DNA of 64,000 nt. It comes from Pedobacter zeae. Its GTDB lineage: Bacteria > Bacteroidota > Bacteroidia > Sphingobacteriales > Sphingobacteriaceae. Both the position numbers and the translations under genes were made by a program. Shown one piece after another: positions 16,793 to 25,153 of the stretch (positions are counted from its first letter, which is position 1; the number at the start of each line of letters is the position of its first letter). Below the pieces are notes generated by a model. It saw nothing but the letters and a program-made list of their open reading frames with translations, did no database searches and was not told where the DNA came from. The stretch lies in the NCBI RefSeq assembly GCF_014196715.1, contig NZ_JACIEF010000004.1, forward strand, positions 739,152 to 803,151. Direction: 5' to 3'.

Positions 16793-17590
16793 ATGAAAAC
16801 AAAATTTATTCGTTCCCTATTGGCGACACTGGTTTTGGCAGGCGTGCTTACTTTTAATGGGTGTAAGAAAAGTGATTCAACCCAGGGGACTACTAAAGTA
16901 CAGATCAAAATGACTGATGCCCCTGGAAATTTCGATAAAATTAACCTGAGCGTAAAGGAAGTGGTACTGATATCGGGAGATAAACCTTATGTATTTACAG
17001 CAAGTGCCGGCATATTCGATATTCTTGATTTTAGGATTGGAACCAGTAACCCTGATATTCTGGTGGCTTCAGGTGAAATGCCTTCAGGAGAGATCACCGA
17101 AATCAGGTTGGTACTTAATGAAACCGGAAATACCATTGTAGTTAACGGTATCCAACAGGAACTGAAAACACCAAGCGGACAAACCTCAGGCTGGAAGGTG
17201 AAATTAACGGCTAATCCAAGTTTGGTTGAGGGAGTTAATTATACACTTCTTTTAGATTTTGATGCGGCGAAATCGATTGTGAGTACCGGAAATGGTAAAT
17301 ATTTATTAAAACCGGTAGTGCGGGGCATTACAGCGGCAACCACCGGATTAGTTTCGGGCACCGTATTGCCTTTGGCAAGCCACCCGGAAGTGTTGGTTAT
17401 TGCCGGAACTGATACCGTAGGTACTGTTGCCGATCCGCTAACCGGGAAATTTACCGTAGGTGGTTTAGCATCGGGTACTTATAATGTGAAGTTTGCTCCT
17501 GTAGCCGGCTATAGAGACAGTACCTTAACGGCCGTGAAAGTTGCATTGGGCCAAAATACGGCTTTGGGAACCATTACTTTAAAGCAGTAA
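16793..17590 (+). CDS. DUF4382 lipoprotein
   Basis: From the ATG at 16793 the product has 265 residues and a lipobox ending in NGC (about C23). Residues about 30-175 match DUF4382 (TTKVQIKMTDAPGNFDKINL, VKEVVLISG, TLLLDFDAAKSIV). A C-terminal beta-sandwich of the carboxypeptidase-regulatory type follows (SGTVLPLASHPEV ... GLASGTYNVKF). An in-frame TTG 11 codons upstream would spoil the signal peptide. It is probably an envelope lipoprotein of unknown function, with a terminator behind it. Confidence 0.88.
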   Translation: MKTKFIRSLLATLVLAGVLTFNGCKKSDSTQGTTKVQIKMTDAPGNFDKINLSVKEVVLISGDKPYVFTASAGIFDILDFRIGTSNPDILVASGEMPSGEITEIRLVLNETGNTIVVNGIQQELKTPSGQTSGWKVKLTANPSLVEGVNYTLLLDFDAAKSIVSTGNGKYLLKPVVRGITAATTGLVSGTVLPLASHPEVLVIAGTDTVGTVADPLTGKFTVGGLASGTYNVKFAPVAGYRDSTLTAVKVALGQNTALGTITLKQ

Positions 17591-17626
17591 ATAATAATAT
17601 TTCTTATTATTGTTATCCCCTTTACG

Positions 17627-17646
17627 AACCCTCCTTTGCGGAGGGT
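17627..17646 (+). terminator. Intrinsic terminator of the DUF4382 gene
   Basis: Arms AACCCTCC/GGAGGGTT with a TTTGC-type loop, followed by a T run. Confidence 0.85.
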
Positions 17647-17974
17647 TTTTTAGTTATTCATCAGCCTGCAGGATTGTTTATGGGCTTTTAAAATTCATGA
17701 GTATGTTTGGTCAAAACAGTTGGTGTTTGAAGAATATTCTGCTAAATATGAAAATGGCACAAGATTCTTTTTAGAAGAAGATAAATGTCATTAAAATAGC
17801 TCTTTTTTAAATAAATTGTTAATTATAAATGGCATCTAAATTAATAATTATATATTTGCAGCCTTGAAAAGTGAACAATGTCTTGACCTATCATACCGTG
17901 TTTTGCATTTTTACTTGGATAGAGCCATAGGAATAAGGCTTTTTAATTTTTTGAAGACAACCTAAACAACTTGA
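17647..17974. other. Intergenic region upstream of adk
   Basis: About 330 bp without a convincing gene. A stop-to-stop frame near 17658-17794 encodes protein-like but start-less sequence (EYVWSKQLVFEEYSAKYENG), possibly a gene remnant. The TATATTTG element at 17851-17858 marks the likely adk promoter, giving a leader of about 110 nt. Confidence 0.5.
17851..17858 (+). promoter_or_regulatory. -7 element of the adk promoter
   Basis: TATATTTG matches TAnnTTTG exactly and is followed by GC, as in many promoters of this phylum. No clear -33 TTTG is present. It lies about 115 nt before the adk start. Confidence 0.55.
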
Positions 17975-18550
17975 ATGCTTAATTTAGTTCTCTTTGGCCC
18001 TCCGGGCGCGGGTAAAGGCACCCAATCTGAAAAACTGATTGAAAAATATCAGTTGGTACACGTTTCAACAGGTGATCTTTTTAGAGCACACGTTAAAGGG
18101 GAAACCGAATTAGGGAAAAAAGTAAGTCAATTGTTGGCCGATGGAGAATTGGTTCCCGATGCGATCACAATTGCCATGCTTGAAGAAGAGGTAGATAAAA
18201 ATCCTGATGCAAAAGGATTCGTGTTTGATGGATTTCCGCGTACTGTACCGCAAGCGATAGAGCTTGATTTATTTTTAGAACGTAAAGGCAGCAAAGTTGC
18301 AGGGGTGATTGCATTGGATGTTGATCAGGACGAGCTTACCAAACGCATTGCCGAAAGGCATAAAATAAGCGGCAGACCTGATGATGATGCCGAAAAATTA
18401 AAAAAACGCATTTCTGAATACTTTGATAAAACCATCCATGTGCTACCTTATTATGAGGCACAGGGCAAACTGAACAAAGTAAACGGAATCGGTGAAATTG
18501 AAACGGTGTACAATAATCTTTGTGCCGTAATCGATCAATATCAGTATTAA
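17975..18550 (+). CDS. adk: Adenylate kinase
   Basis: This 191-residue enzyme catalyses ATP + AMP = 2 ADP. The P-loop GPPGAGKGT is at residues 8-16, AMP-binding STGDLFR and GFPRTVPQA follow, and the short LID around KISGRPDDD marks the short-form bacterial enzyme without a zinc LID. It is followed by obgE on the same strand after a 170-bp spacer. Confidence 0.97.
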   Translation: MLNLVLFGPPGAGKGTQSEKLIEKYQLVHVSTGDLFRAHVKGETELGKKVSQLLADGELVPDAITIAMLEEEVDKNPDAKGFVFDGFPRTVPQAIELDLFLERKGSKVAGVIALDVDQDELTKRIAERHKISGRPDDDAEKLKKRISEYFDKTIHVLPYYEAQGKLNKVNGIGEIETVYNNLCAVIDQYQY

Positions 18551-18624
18551 TTTACTGATTACTGTAGAAAATATCAGGAAAAAGGTGGTATAGATTTTAC
18601 AGCCGAATATTTCAAAATATAGAC

Positions 18625-18658
18625 AAAGAGTTATAATGTTAAAACGTTATAACTCTTT
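18625..18658. repeat. Perfect 12-bp inverted repeat between adk and obgE
   Basis: AAAGAGTTATAA and TTATAACTCTTT flank a 10-nt loop. The stem is AT-rich and is followed by AATTTTAACG rather than a clean T run, so it is a weak terminator at best. It could be an mRNA processing or protein-binding site. Confidence 0.7.
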
Positions 18659-18722
18659 AATTTTAACGGAATTGTTATCGCAACGTTCAACGTTAAAAAC
18701 ATAAAACATTAACCATAATAAT

Positions 18723-19718
18723 ATGTCGCAGGGTTCTAATTTCGTAGATTATGTTAAAATCTGTTGCCGCTCGGGTAAGGGCGGGGCGGGTTCAGCACAT
18801 TTACACCGTGATGTTTTAACCTCTATGGGTGGCCCTGATGGTGGCGATGGCGGTCGTGGTGGCCACATTATTGTTAAAGGCAGTATCCACATCTGGACCT
18901 TATTGCACCTTAAATACCGCAAACACATCATCGCAGAAGATGGTGGTGCAGGCGGTAGCTCGCATAAATCGGGCAAACAGGGCAAAGACGAGATATTGGA
19001 AGTTCCTTTGGGTACCATAGCCAAAAATGCCGAAACAGGAGAAGTACTTTTCGAAATTACCAAAGATGGCGAAACCAAAATTTTAACCCCTGGTGGTCGC
19101 GGAGGTTTAGGCAATGCACATTTTAAAAACGCTGTACAGCAAACACCCCGTTTTGCACAACCCGGCGAGCAGGGACAAGAGGTTTGGAACATTTTAGAAT
19201 TAAAAGTTTTAGCCGATGTTGGTTTGGTTGGTTTCCCGAACGCAGGAAAATCTACTTTACTTTCAGTAGTTTCGGCCGCTAAACCAGAAATTGCCGATTA
19301 TCCTTTTACTACCATTGTTCCAAACCTGGGTATTGTAAGTTACAGGGGTGGAAAATCTTTTGTAATGGCAGATATTCCCGGGATCATTGAAGGAGCATCG
19401 AGCGGTAAAGGTTTGGGATACCGTTTCTTGCGTCATATCGAGCGTAATTCGGTACTGCTGTTTATGGTTCCGGCCGATACAAGCCGTTCAATTAAAGCAG
19501 AATATGAAATTCTAAAAAGCGAGTTAGCATCTTACAATCCTGAATTAATGCAAAAGCCACATCTTTTAGCCATTACCAAATCAGATATGTTAGATGACGA
19601 ACTGATGGAAGAAATGAAGCAGGATTTACCAGATATTCCATCTATATTTATTTCGTCAGTAGCAGAAAAAAATATTTTAGAGCTGAAAGATATGCTTTGG
19701 AAAGCAATTGAAGGATAA
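18723..19718 (+). CDS. obgE: GTPase Obg/CgtA
   Basis: This 331-residue protein has an N-terminal glycine-rich Obg fold (residues about 5-160, with GGPDGGDGGRGG, EDGGAGG and GGRGGLGN) and a GTPase domain with G1 GFPNAGKST (170-178) and DIPG (217-220, G3), followed by TKSD. It lacks the OCT domain of longer homologues, as is usual in Bacteroidetes. It acts in 50S ribosome assembly and growth control. Confidence 0.97.
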   Translation: MSQGSNFVDYVKICCRSGKGGAGSAHLHRDVLTSMGGPDGGDGGRGGHIIVKGSIHIWTLLHLKYRKHIIAEDGGAGGSSHKSGKQGKDEILEVPLGTIAKNAETGEVLFEITKDGETKILTPGGRGGLGNAHFKNAVQQTPRFAQPGEQGQEVWNILELKVLADVGLVGFPNAGKSTLLSVVSAAKPEIADYPFTTIVPNLGIVSYRGGKSFVMADIPGIIEGASSGKGLGYRFLRHIERNSVLLFMVPADTSRSIKAEYEILKSELASYNPELMQKPHLLAITKSDMLDDELMEEMKQDLPDIPSIFISSVAEKNILELKDMLWKAIEG

Positions 19719-19791
19719 TCTTTAATTTACCTTAATAAATTGGTTTGCAGAACATCAATGCGATATTCTGCATTTACAAAATTGATCCCTG

Positions 19792-20211
19792 CTAGATTAA
19801 AAATTTACTTCTAATCTCATCTGTTGGCAGCATGCAGCTGTTTGTTTGCCCAAATAAAGCATATCGGTTACGGGCAAATATTTTATATAAGCGGTTTCGT
19901 ATACAACCGGGTATAAGGTAGCCCAGGTTAATTAAGGGCGACCACCAGGTGCCCAGGTTTTTAAGGATGTGTAACACGGCCTCTGATTGTGTTAAAAGTT
20001 TATCGCCACTTATTAACACAATGCTATTGAGTTCGTTAAAATTAACCTGATGGTGCTGGCTTAAATGCGATGCAGTTTTGCTTGCCAAAGGAGCGAAACT
20101 AAATTTGTTAGCCCGATCGTATCTGATAATATAATTGATGTAACGGTTGCAAAAATTGCATACACCGTCAAACAGGATAATATCTTTCTGCCTATTTAAA
20201 AAAGATGCCAT
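19792..20211 (-). CDS. DCC-family thiol-disulfide oxidoreductase
   Basis: This 139-residue protein has the defining DGVCNFC motif (residues about 15-21), a thioredoxin-like CxxC in the DUF393/DCC family, followed by FAPLAS and the C-terminal ARNRYALFG stretch. The start overlaps the end of the HTTM-like gene by 16 bp, so translation is coupled. DCC proteins are often encoded next to, or fused with, HTTM membrane proteins. A role in redox or maturation chemistry on an envelope or peptide substrate is inferred. Confidence 0.88.
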   Translation of the reverse strand: MASFLNRQKDIILFDGVCNFCNRYINYIIRYDRANKFSFAPLASKTASHLSQHHQVNFNELNSIVLISGDKLLTQSEAVLHILKNLGTWWSPLINLGYLIPGCIRNRLYKIFARNRYALFGQTNSCMLPTDEIRSKFLI

Positions 20212-21017
20212 GACATTTGGTGATTAACAAAATAAATTGCGGGATACGTGGCCATAAAAGCCCAGAAGAATGAATTCAATCCCATAATTACTGCAGTAAA
20301 AAAGTGAAATATAAATCCCCAGATCAGGAATACAAGGGCAAATTCCCAGGGTAAGAACAAACACAGAGGGAATATACTTTCCATAATAATTACGTTCCAG
20401 CATAAAAAACGGTTTGCTGCAGGATATTTCTTTAAAAAGAGCGTAGCTTTTTTGGAGCCATAGGTTTTGGTAGAGAAAACATCTTTTATGGCTGTTCCCG
20501 AGCGCCACTCTGAGGATACCAGTTTGGCAATACCGGCAACCGTATAAGATAAGCAAGCCTGCAGGGCGATAAACCATAACCCGATGTCTCTTAAGTTGCT
20601 GCTGGCCAAAACAGGCAGGTTACATAAAATCAGGGTAATGATAATCAGCATACTCATCTGGTCAGAACCATCGCTGCCATAATAGGTAGCCAATGATGCC
20701 ACCAATAAACTTGCGCCAAGTAAACTGATTAATAACCAGCCGGTTGTGCTCTGTAGCGGGAAAAAGAATAAGCCAATGATGAGTAAACACCTAATGAGGA
20801 AGAGAACCGTGAGTCCGGATGCATTAAATAATTTAAAAAAAGGCTTTAAAAATGATCTTTGGTCCTGTTTGGTCCATTTAAGCTGCATTACATTCCAGGA
20901 TAAAAGTCCGTTTGGAGAAAAAATCTGTACTTTTTTAAGGTACTCCAGGGTAGAAATTAATAAACCCACACTCAGTATGAGGAGCACAGTTTGCGAAATA
21001 TCGTTAAATAAAATCAT
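20196..21017 (-). CDS. HTTM-like polytopic membrane protein
   Basis: This 273-residue protein has about seven hydrophobic segments. Family-like signs are YYGSDGSDQMSMLI (about 132-145), the AGIAKLVSSEWRSGTAI loop after a helix (typical of horizontally transferred transmembrane/vitamin K carboxylase-like proteins) and the C-terminal FHFFTAVIMGLNSFFWAF helix. HTTM proteins include SdpB, needed for maturation of the Bacillus SDP toxin. It lies 7 bp after the 183-residue gene and overlaps the DCC gene. The family call is by motif memory, not by search. Confidence 0.72.
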   Translation of the reverse strand: MILFNDISQTVLLILSVGLLISTLEYLKKVQIFSPNGLLSWNVMQLKWTKQDQRSFLKPFFKLFNASGLTVLFLIRCLLIIGLFFFPLQSTTGWLLISLLGASLLVASLATYYGSDGSDQMSMLIIITLILCNLPVLASSNLRDIGLWFIALQACLSYTVAGIAKLVSSEWRSGTAIKDVFSTKTYGSKKATLFLKKYPAANRFLCWNVIIMESIFPLCLFLPWEFALVFLIWGFIFHFFTAVIMGLNSFFWAFMATYPAIYFVNHQMSWHLF

Positions 21018-21024
21018 AGCTAGT

Positions 21025-21576
21025 TTAGATTTGGTGGAAAACAGATAATAGGATTAATGCCGGTTTGGTTTCTTTTTGATAACCTGATGATTCGGCCAGC
21101 ATAAACTGGCGATAACAGCGCTGCGATCTTTTTTGGTATAGACTAACCGCGTGTAATACGATAATATAAGGTGTAGAAAACATCAATAAATTAAGGTTGC
21201 CTGTTTTTTCGCGGTAGGAAGGGATACTCGCTACAAGGCTCTGTACCACATCTGATAATATTTTTTTATCCCGCTTTTCAGGGTTCCATAACCACGACCA
21301 GAAAGTGCGTTCTTCGGTAATCTCCATTTCCTGCCATTCGCTGTAATCAACCTCCGTTACTTTATCTCTAAACAATAAGTGGTAATCCCTTTTACCGGGG
21401 TGGGGGGCAAAAAATGTCCATAAGGGGATGAGATTGAAAAGATCTATTTTATACCTGATGAACCAGGATATTTTGGTTTCTTTGAACTGGCACAATACGG
21501 TTGCCAGAAACCAGCTGGCCAGAAAAACAGCTACTATGGTTTCATAAATAACTGCAGGGTCTAATTTCGGTATCAT
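21025..21576 (-). CDS. Membrane-associated hypothetical protein of the HTTM/DCC cassette
   Basis: This 183-residue protein has one N-terminal hydrophobic segment (about residues 9-28), then RYKIDLFNLIPLWTFFAPHPG, an acidic middle (VTEVDYSEWQEMEITEE) and a second hydrophobic stretch (LLMFSTPYIIVLHAV). No domain is recognised. It starts after a terminator following the peptide gene and is only 7 bp from the HTTM-like gene. Position and size recall SdpA in sdpABC-type operons, but sequence kinship is not claimed. Confidence 0.7.
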   Translation of the reverse strand: MIPKLDPAVIYETIVAVFLASWFLATVLCQFKETKISWFIRYKIDLFNLIPLWTFFAPHPGKRDYHLLFRDKVTEVDYSEWQEMEITEERTFWSWLWNPEKRDKKILSDVVQSLVASIPSYREKTGNLNLLMFSTPYIIVLHAVSLYQKRSQRCYRQFMLAESSGYQKETKPALILLSVFHQI

Positions 21577-21593
21577 AATTTCAGATAGGTTAG

Positions 21594-21623
21594 AAAAAAG
21601 GAGAGCATGTATACATGCCCTCC
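21594..21623 (-). terminator. Intrinsic terminator between the peptide gene and the membrane-protein trio
   Basis: On the minus strand GGAGGGCATGTA pairs with TACATGCTCTCC (12 bp, one G-U) and is followed by six T. It sits 10 bp after the peptide stop and before the next gene. Partial termination here would give much more peptide mRNA than downstream mRNA, a common layout for peptide precursors. Confidence 0.82.
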
Positions 21624-21632
21624 CCTGGGTTG

Positions 21633-21935
21633 TTAATTGAATTTTTTGCGAAGTTCGATCAGTTTATCTAAAGATAAGCCATTATCTGCTTCTTTAGAAA
21701 GACTGCTGATTTCATCTTCTTTCAAAGAACTGGCCGCGCCAATTGCATCAACTACCTGGGTAACTACCGGGGTAGCTCTTACGGTTACTTTAACTGCCTG
21801 TACTGCAGTACGTGCAATTGCAGTAACAAAAAGTGGGGCTGCTGAATTTGATTCAACAATTTCATCGCCTTGTAGGTCGGCGATTAGGGCATCAAGAATT
21901 GCTAATTCTGCCTTGGTTAAGCTTGACTTTGCCAT
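21633..21935 (-). CDS. Small peptide without signal sequence, candidate precursor
   Basis: This 100-residue protein has an acidic helical N-terminal third (LTKAELAILDALIADLQGDE), a hydrophobic Val/Ala/Thr-rich centre (residues about 33-70, e.g. TAVQAVKVTVRATPVVTQVV) and a charged tail (SLDKLIELRKKFN). It has no Cys or Trp and no signal peptide. It is expressed separately from the trio behind it because of a strong terminator, and repeats in front suggest regulator control. A precursor or toxin-like peptide is plausible; a structural protein is the alternative. Confidence 0.7.
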   Translation of the reverse strand: MAKSSLTKAELAILDALIADLQGDEIVESNSAAPLFVTAIARTAVQAVKVTVRATPVVTQVVDAIGAASSLKEDEISSLSKEADNGLSLDKLIELRKKFN

Positions 21936-22033
21936 TTCGTTTTTTTTTTGAGGTAAATAAAATAATGTTTAGTGTGCTTTGGTTTTGAAGCTTCGTTTGC
22001 ACAACATAAAGGTCGGTACCCCCATGTTTTTAT

Positions 22034-22079
22034 AACAGCGTGTTAATACCTAATCATAAAACAGCGTATTTCTACGTAG
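22034..22079 (-). promoter_or_regulatory. Direct repeats and palindrome upstream of the peptide gene
   Basis: On the minus strand ACGCTGTT occurs twice (22067-22060 and 22041-22034), 26 bp apart, just downstream of the palindrome CTACGTAG (22079-22072). They lie about 100-145 bp before the peptide start and 25-60 bp upstream of a weak TATGTTGTG -7-like sequence (22008-22000). The spacing fits activator sites for the neighbouring LuxR-type regulator. This is inferred. Confidence 0.4.
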
Positions 22080-22223
22080 TTAATAGGGTAAAATGCTGCG
22101 ATAATTGAAGTTAAAACGCTTAAATGAGCGGTAATATGGAATATAGCCTGTTTTTTCGAACGTTTTATCCAAACGAAATTACCTTATTTACGAGCTTAAG
22201 AACAGGAAAGGAGTGGGACGGTG

Positions 22224-22877
22224 TTATTCTACTACACCATTTTTAATGGCAAACATAACCAAGCCGGCAGTATTGCGAACACCGGTTTTTTCGATCATAC
22301 GCATTCTGATGCCTTCAACCGAACGCGGACTTAAAAAAAGTTCAGTGCCGATTTCTGTGGCCGTTTTCTCATCGCAGATCATCTTTAGTACATCCAGCTC
22401 GCGCTCAGAGAATGCTATGGCCCCATTTAGCGAAAGTTTGACCGGGCCTTTAAGGGTAAGTTTTTTTAAGAGTGCCTTGGTTACAACATCGTTAAAATAG
22501 TAGCCACTTTCGTATATCGAATAAATGGCCTTCCTGATTTCTTTTGGATCCGTATTTTTTAGCAGGTAGCCATTGGCACCGTTTTCCATCAGGTGGATAA
22601 TGAATTTAACATCATCATACATCGTTAAAACCAGTATTTTAATGTTATTAGAATATTTTTTCCGGATTAACTTCATGGCTTCTATGCCATCCATTAAAGG
22701 CATTTTAATATCCATCACAATCACATCGGGCTGTACCTCCTCGAGTTTTTGCATAAGTTCCTGCCCATCTGATGCCTCAAATAGTACTTCCAGATTTTTA
22801 TCACGGTTAAAGCCAACCTTTAATCCGTCCCTAAAAATGCTGTAATCATCTGCTATGGCTATCCTTATTTTGAGCAT
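22224..22877 (-). CDS. NarL/LuxR-family response regulator
   Basis: This 217-residue protein has a receiver domain (MLKIRIAIADDYSIFRDG; acidic D10/D11, phosphorylation site D56 in VIVMDIKMP) and a C-terminal LuxR helix-turn-helix at about 150-212 (SERELDVLKMICDEKTATEI, LSPRSVEGIRMRMI). It lies downstream of the HisKA_3 kinase (127-bp gap) and upstream of the peptide gene, so it is the likely controller of that cassette. Confidence 0.93.
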   Translation of the reverse strand: MLKIRIAIADDYSIFRDGLKVGFNRDKNLEVLFEASDGQELMQKLEEVQPDVIVMDIKMPLMDGIEAMKLIRKKYSNNIKILVLTMYDDVKFIIHLMENGANGYLLKNTDPKEIRKAIYSIYESGYYFNDVVTKALLKKLTLKGPVKLSLNGAIAFSERELDVLKMICDEKTATEIGTELFLSPRSVEGIRMRMIEKTGVRNTAGLVMFAIKNGVVE

Positions 22878-23004
22878 CGCTATTTAATTATGCCTAAAAT
22901 TAACAATCTTTTATAAAAAAATAAAGACATCAATTGAATTATAATACTACTTTTATGTATGATTTATTTATGCTGCATGGTTGGTGATCATAACATAAGC
23001 TTAC

Positions 23005-23802
23005 TCAATCAACAGGGATTTTAATCTCGATAAGATAATGATCAGCATGCTGTGAAAATTGGAGTTCTGCTTTAAGCAGGATCATCCTGTTCTCTATATT
23101 TTTCAGTCCTAAACCATCTTTAATAAAGCGCAGCTCTTCAAATTGCACCTGTGTAAGGCCGTTTCCATTATGTGAAATCGTGAAAATCAGGTAATGGTTA
23201 ACATAATACGATTCTATGTGGATATGGTTAGCCTTCGCATGTTTGATGATGTTATGAATCAGTTCCTGGATGATCCGGTAGATACTGATGTTTTTCTGGC
23301 TTACTTTTGTGCAATGTTTATCCGTTAGGTTTAAGTCGATTTTAACAATGCTGTCGTGGCTAATTTTTCCGCAGAAATGAGCAATGGCCTCTTTTAAGCC
23401 GAGTTCCTGCAGAATACTGGAATGAAGATTATGCGAAATGCCCCTGATTTTCTGAATGCCTTCGTCCAGTAAACTTTTGCCTTTCTGGTACATTTCTTTG
23501 CTGATATCGTCACAATCATCAATATTGATCCCGTAAAAATGGAGGCTCGATGATCCGAGGATGGCCCCAACTTCATCATGCAATTCTTCGGCAATACGGT
23601 GTCGCTCAATTTCTTCACTTCTTACAGCTGCTTCTATCAGTTTATTTTTCTGGGCGTTTTGTAATGCTTGCAGATTAAGCCTGTACTGAAGTTTCTTACG
23701 CTGCATAAAAATAAAAATAAGCAATATGCTTATAAATAACATCAGCATAACTGCAATACCCGCCATTAAAATCAGCGTAATCTTATTGTTTTCCTGACTC
23801 AT
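23005..23802 (-). CDS. NarX/DesK-type histidine kinase (HisKA_3)
   Basis: This 265-residue kinase has one N-terminal transmembrane helix (about 9-33) and no extracytoplasmic domain. The HisKA_3 dimerisation helix carries H75 in ERHRIAEELHDEVGA, and the HATPase_c domain follows (QELIHNIIKHAKANHIHI, GLGLKNIENRM). The signal is probably sensed through a membrane partner; the start overlaps the upstream polytopic membrane gene by 20 bp. It pairs with the LuxR-type regulator. Confidence 0.92.
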   Translation of the reverse strand: MSQENNKITLILMAGIAVMLMLFISILLIFIFMQRKKLQYRLNLQALQNAQKNKLIEAAVRSEEIERHRIAEELHDEVGAILGSSSLHFYGINIDDCDDISKEMYQKGKSLLDEGIQKIRGISHNLHSSILQELGLKEAIAHFCGKISHDSIVKIDLNLTDKHCTKVSQKNISIYRIIQELIHNIIKHAKANHIHIESYYVNHYLIFTISHNGNGLTQVQFEELRFIKDGLGLKNIENRMILLKAELQFSQHADHYLIEIKIPVD

Positions 23803-24448
23803 AAAATCCTCTGGCTATAAACAGGTTGAAAATGATATAAGAGATATTATGCAGGCTCCACAAGCTAATGGCAAATTTTTGGAAATGTGCAGTAAGCTCG
23901 TTGTATGAAAGGAATATAAAGAAATTTAGCGCCACAAAAATGCCCAATCCTGTGATGATCCAGAAATCGCTGTTGGTAATCCTGGAGGCCACATTCTCGT
24001 TTATTTTGAACAAATAATATTGGATCACATAAAATAAAAGAAGAATGGCTTCGGTAGAGAGTAAGCGGCTGCTCAGTTTCCAGTAATCAAAAAAGTTTTC
24101 AAAAAAAGTGAAATTAACAATCAGGAAAATGGTAAAACATATTGGGATGACTCTTTTAAGGGTAATTAAAAATGGCTGATTTAAACGGATAAAAAAAGCA
24201 CTGAACAGATAAAAACGAACAATTGAATGTACATTGTACAGGAAATTATTAGAATTATGTGCTTCAGGCAATAGATTTCTGAATTTCCAGATGAGATCTA
24301 TTGAAAGGTTGATCAGCAATGCCATCCATACATAAAAAACAACCAGTTTAAAGCGGGCTGGTTGTTTTTTAAAAAATAATACAGATAATGGGATAAATAA
24401 TGCCCATACTTCAGACCAATCAATAATATGTTGGAATATTTTAAGCAT
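23783..24448 (-). CDS. Polytopic membrane protein coupled to the kinase
   Basis: This 221-residue protein has about six or seven hydrophobic helices with aromatic-rich segments (FLYNVHSIVRFYLFSAFF, LFYVIQYYLFKI, FWIITGLGIFVALNFFIF). It has no recognised domain. The end overlaps the kinase start by 20 bp, so it may be the membrane sensor of this two-component system. Confidence 0.78.
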   Translation of the reverse strand: MLKIFQHIIDWSEVWALFIPLSVLFFKKQPARFKLVVFYVWMALLINLSIDLIWKFRNLLPEAHNSNNFLYNVHSIVRFYLFSAFFIRLNQPFLITLKRVIPICFTIFLIVNFTFFENFFDYWKLSSRLLSTEAILLLFYVIQYYLFKINENVASRITNSDFWIITGLGIFVALNFFIFLSYNELTAHFQKFAISLWSLHNISYIIFNLFIARGFYESGKQ

Positions 24449-24462
24449 GCGGGATCAGGGCA

Positions 24463-24957
24463 TTAATGCACACTTATGGTAGCCGGTGGTGAAGGATTGG
24501 TGAAAATCGGGCCGGTATCATTATTATGGAGCAATTCAACATCTCCTGTATCAATCCTTTTAAAGCGTTTGATGTCATAAAAGACATGTCCGCGGTTAAC
24601 ATTTGGAATGAAAACCAGGTAGTCAGGTTTATCTCCATTCTCGTCAGGTGTGTTGATCAATAACAGGATATCGGCAAGCGAAATAATATTATTACTCATA
24701 ATAATAGGACCGCTTAAATCCAAGGCGCTATTGTTATAAACCTCAAGTTTGTCAAAATAACTGCTGTACTGATTGCTTGTTGCCATATACCCGTAAGCAA
24801 TAAGCAGTAAAGGTTTGGCCGGTTGGTCTGTTTCCGGGAAAAAGTAACAAAATACAAATTGATCAATGCCGGGTGAATTCTGGATTAACGATTGGATTGC
24901 GCTGATTTCGTACTTTAACCAGTAAAACTTTTGGGTTTGTTTTTCTTTTGTGAGCAT
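24463..24957 (-). CDS. Hypothetical cytoplasmic protein
   Basis: This 164-residue protein has no signal peptide or transmembrane segment. It contains LLLIAYGYMATSNQYSS, PDYLVFIPNVNRGHVFYDI and a C-terminal Pro/Thr-rich tail. It is the first gene of the kinase operon, 14 bp before the membrane-protein gene. No family is recognised. Confidence 0.65.
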   Translation of the reverse strand: MLTKEKQTQKFYWLKYEISAIQSLIQNSPGIDQFVFCYFFPETDQPAKPLLLIAYGYMATSNQYSSYFDKLEVYNNSALDLSGPIIMSNNIISLADILLLINTPDENGDKPDYLVFIPNVNRGHVFYDIKRFKRIDTGDVELLHNNDTGPIFTNPSPPATISVH

Positions 24958-25153
24958 GTTATATAGATTTTATGGTATAAAGATATACAAAATGCGTATA
25001 TAAAACATGATTGATTTGTAAATTTAAATATACTATCCCGAGCCAACAGATTATCGAAATTTATCGTCTTTATCAATAAAATAATAATTGCCTGTGTGAA
25101 TTATAAAGGATTAACCGGTGCAGAAGAGGACTATGCATTTATCCTTTCGCCAA

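Noticed and set aside
17658..17794. Start-less 46-codon frame upstream of adk (EYVWSKQLVF ...)
   Set aside because: Protein-like composition but no start codon or family; at most a remnant. Mentioned in the spacer entry only.
18749..19192. 147-codon antisense frame in obgE
   Set aside because: It is a mirror of the Gly-rich coding of Obg, giving Pro/Cys-rich nonsense with no family features.
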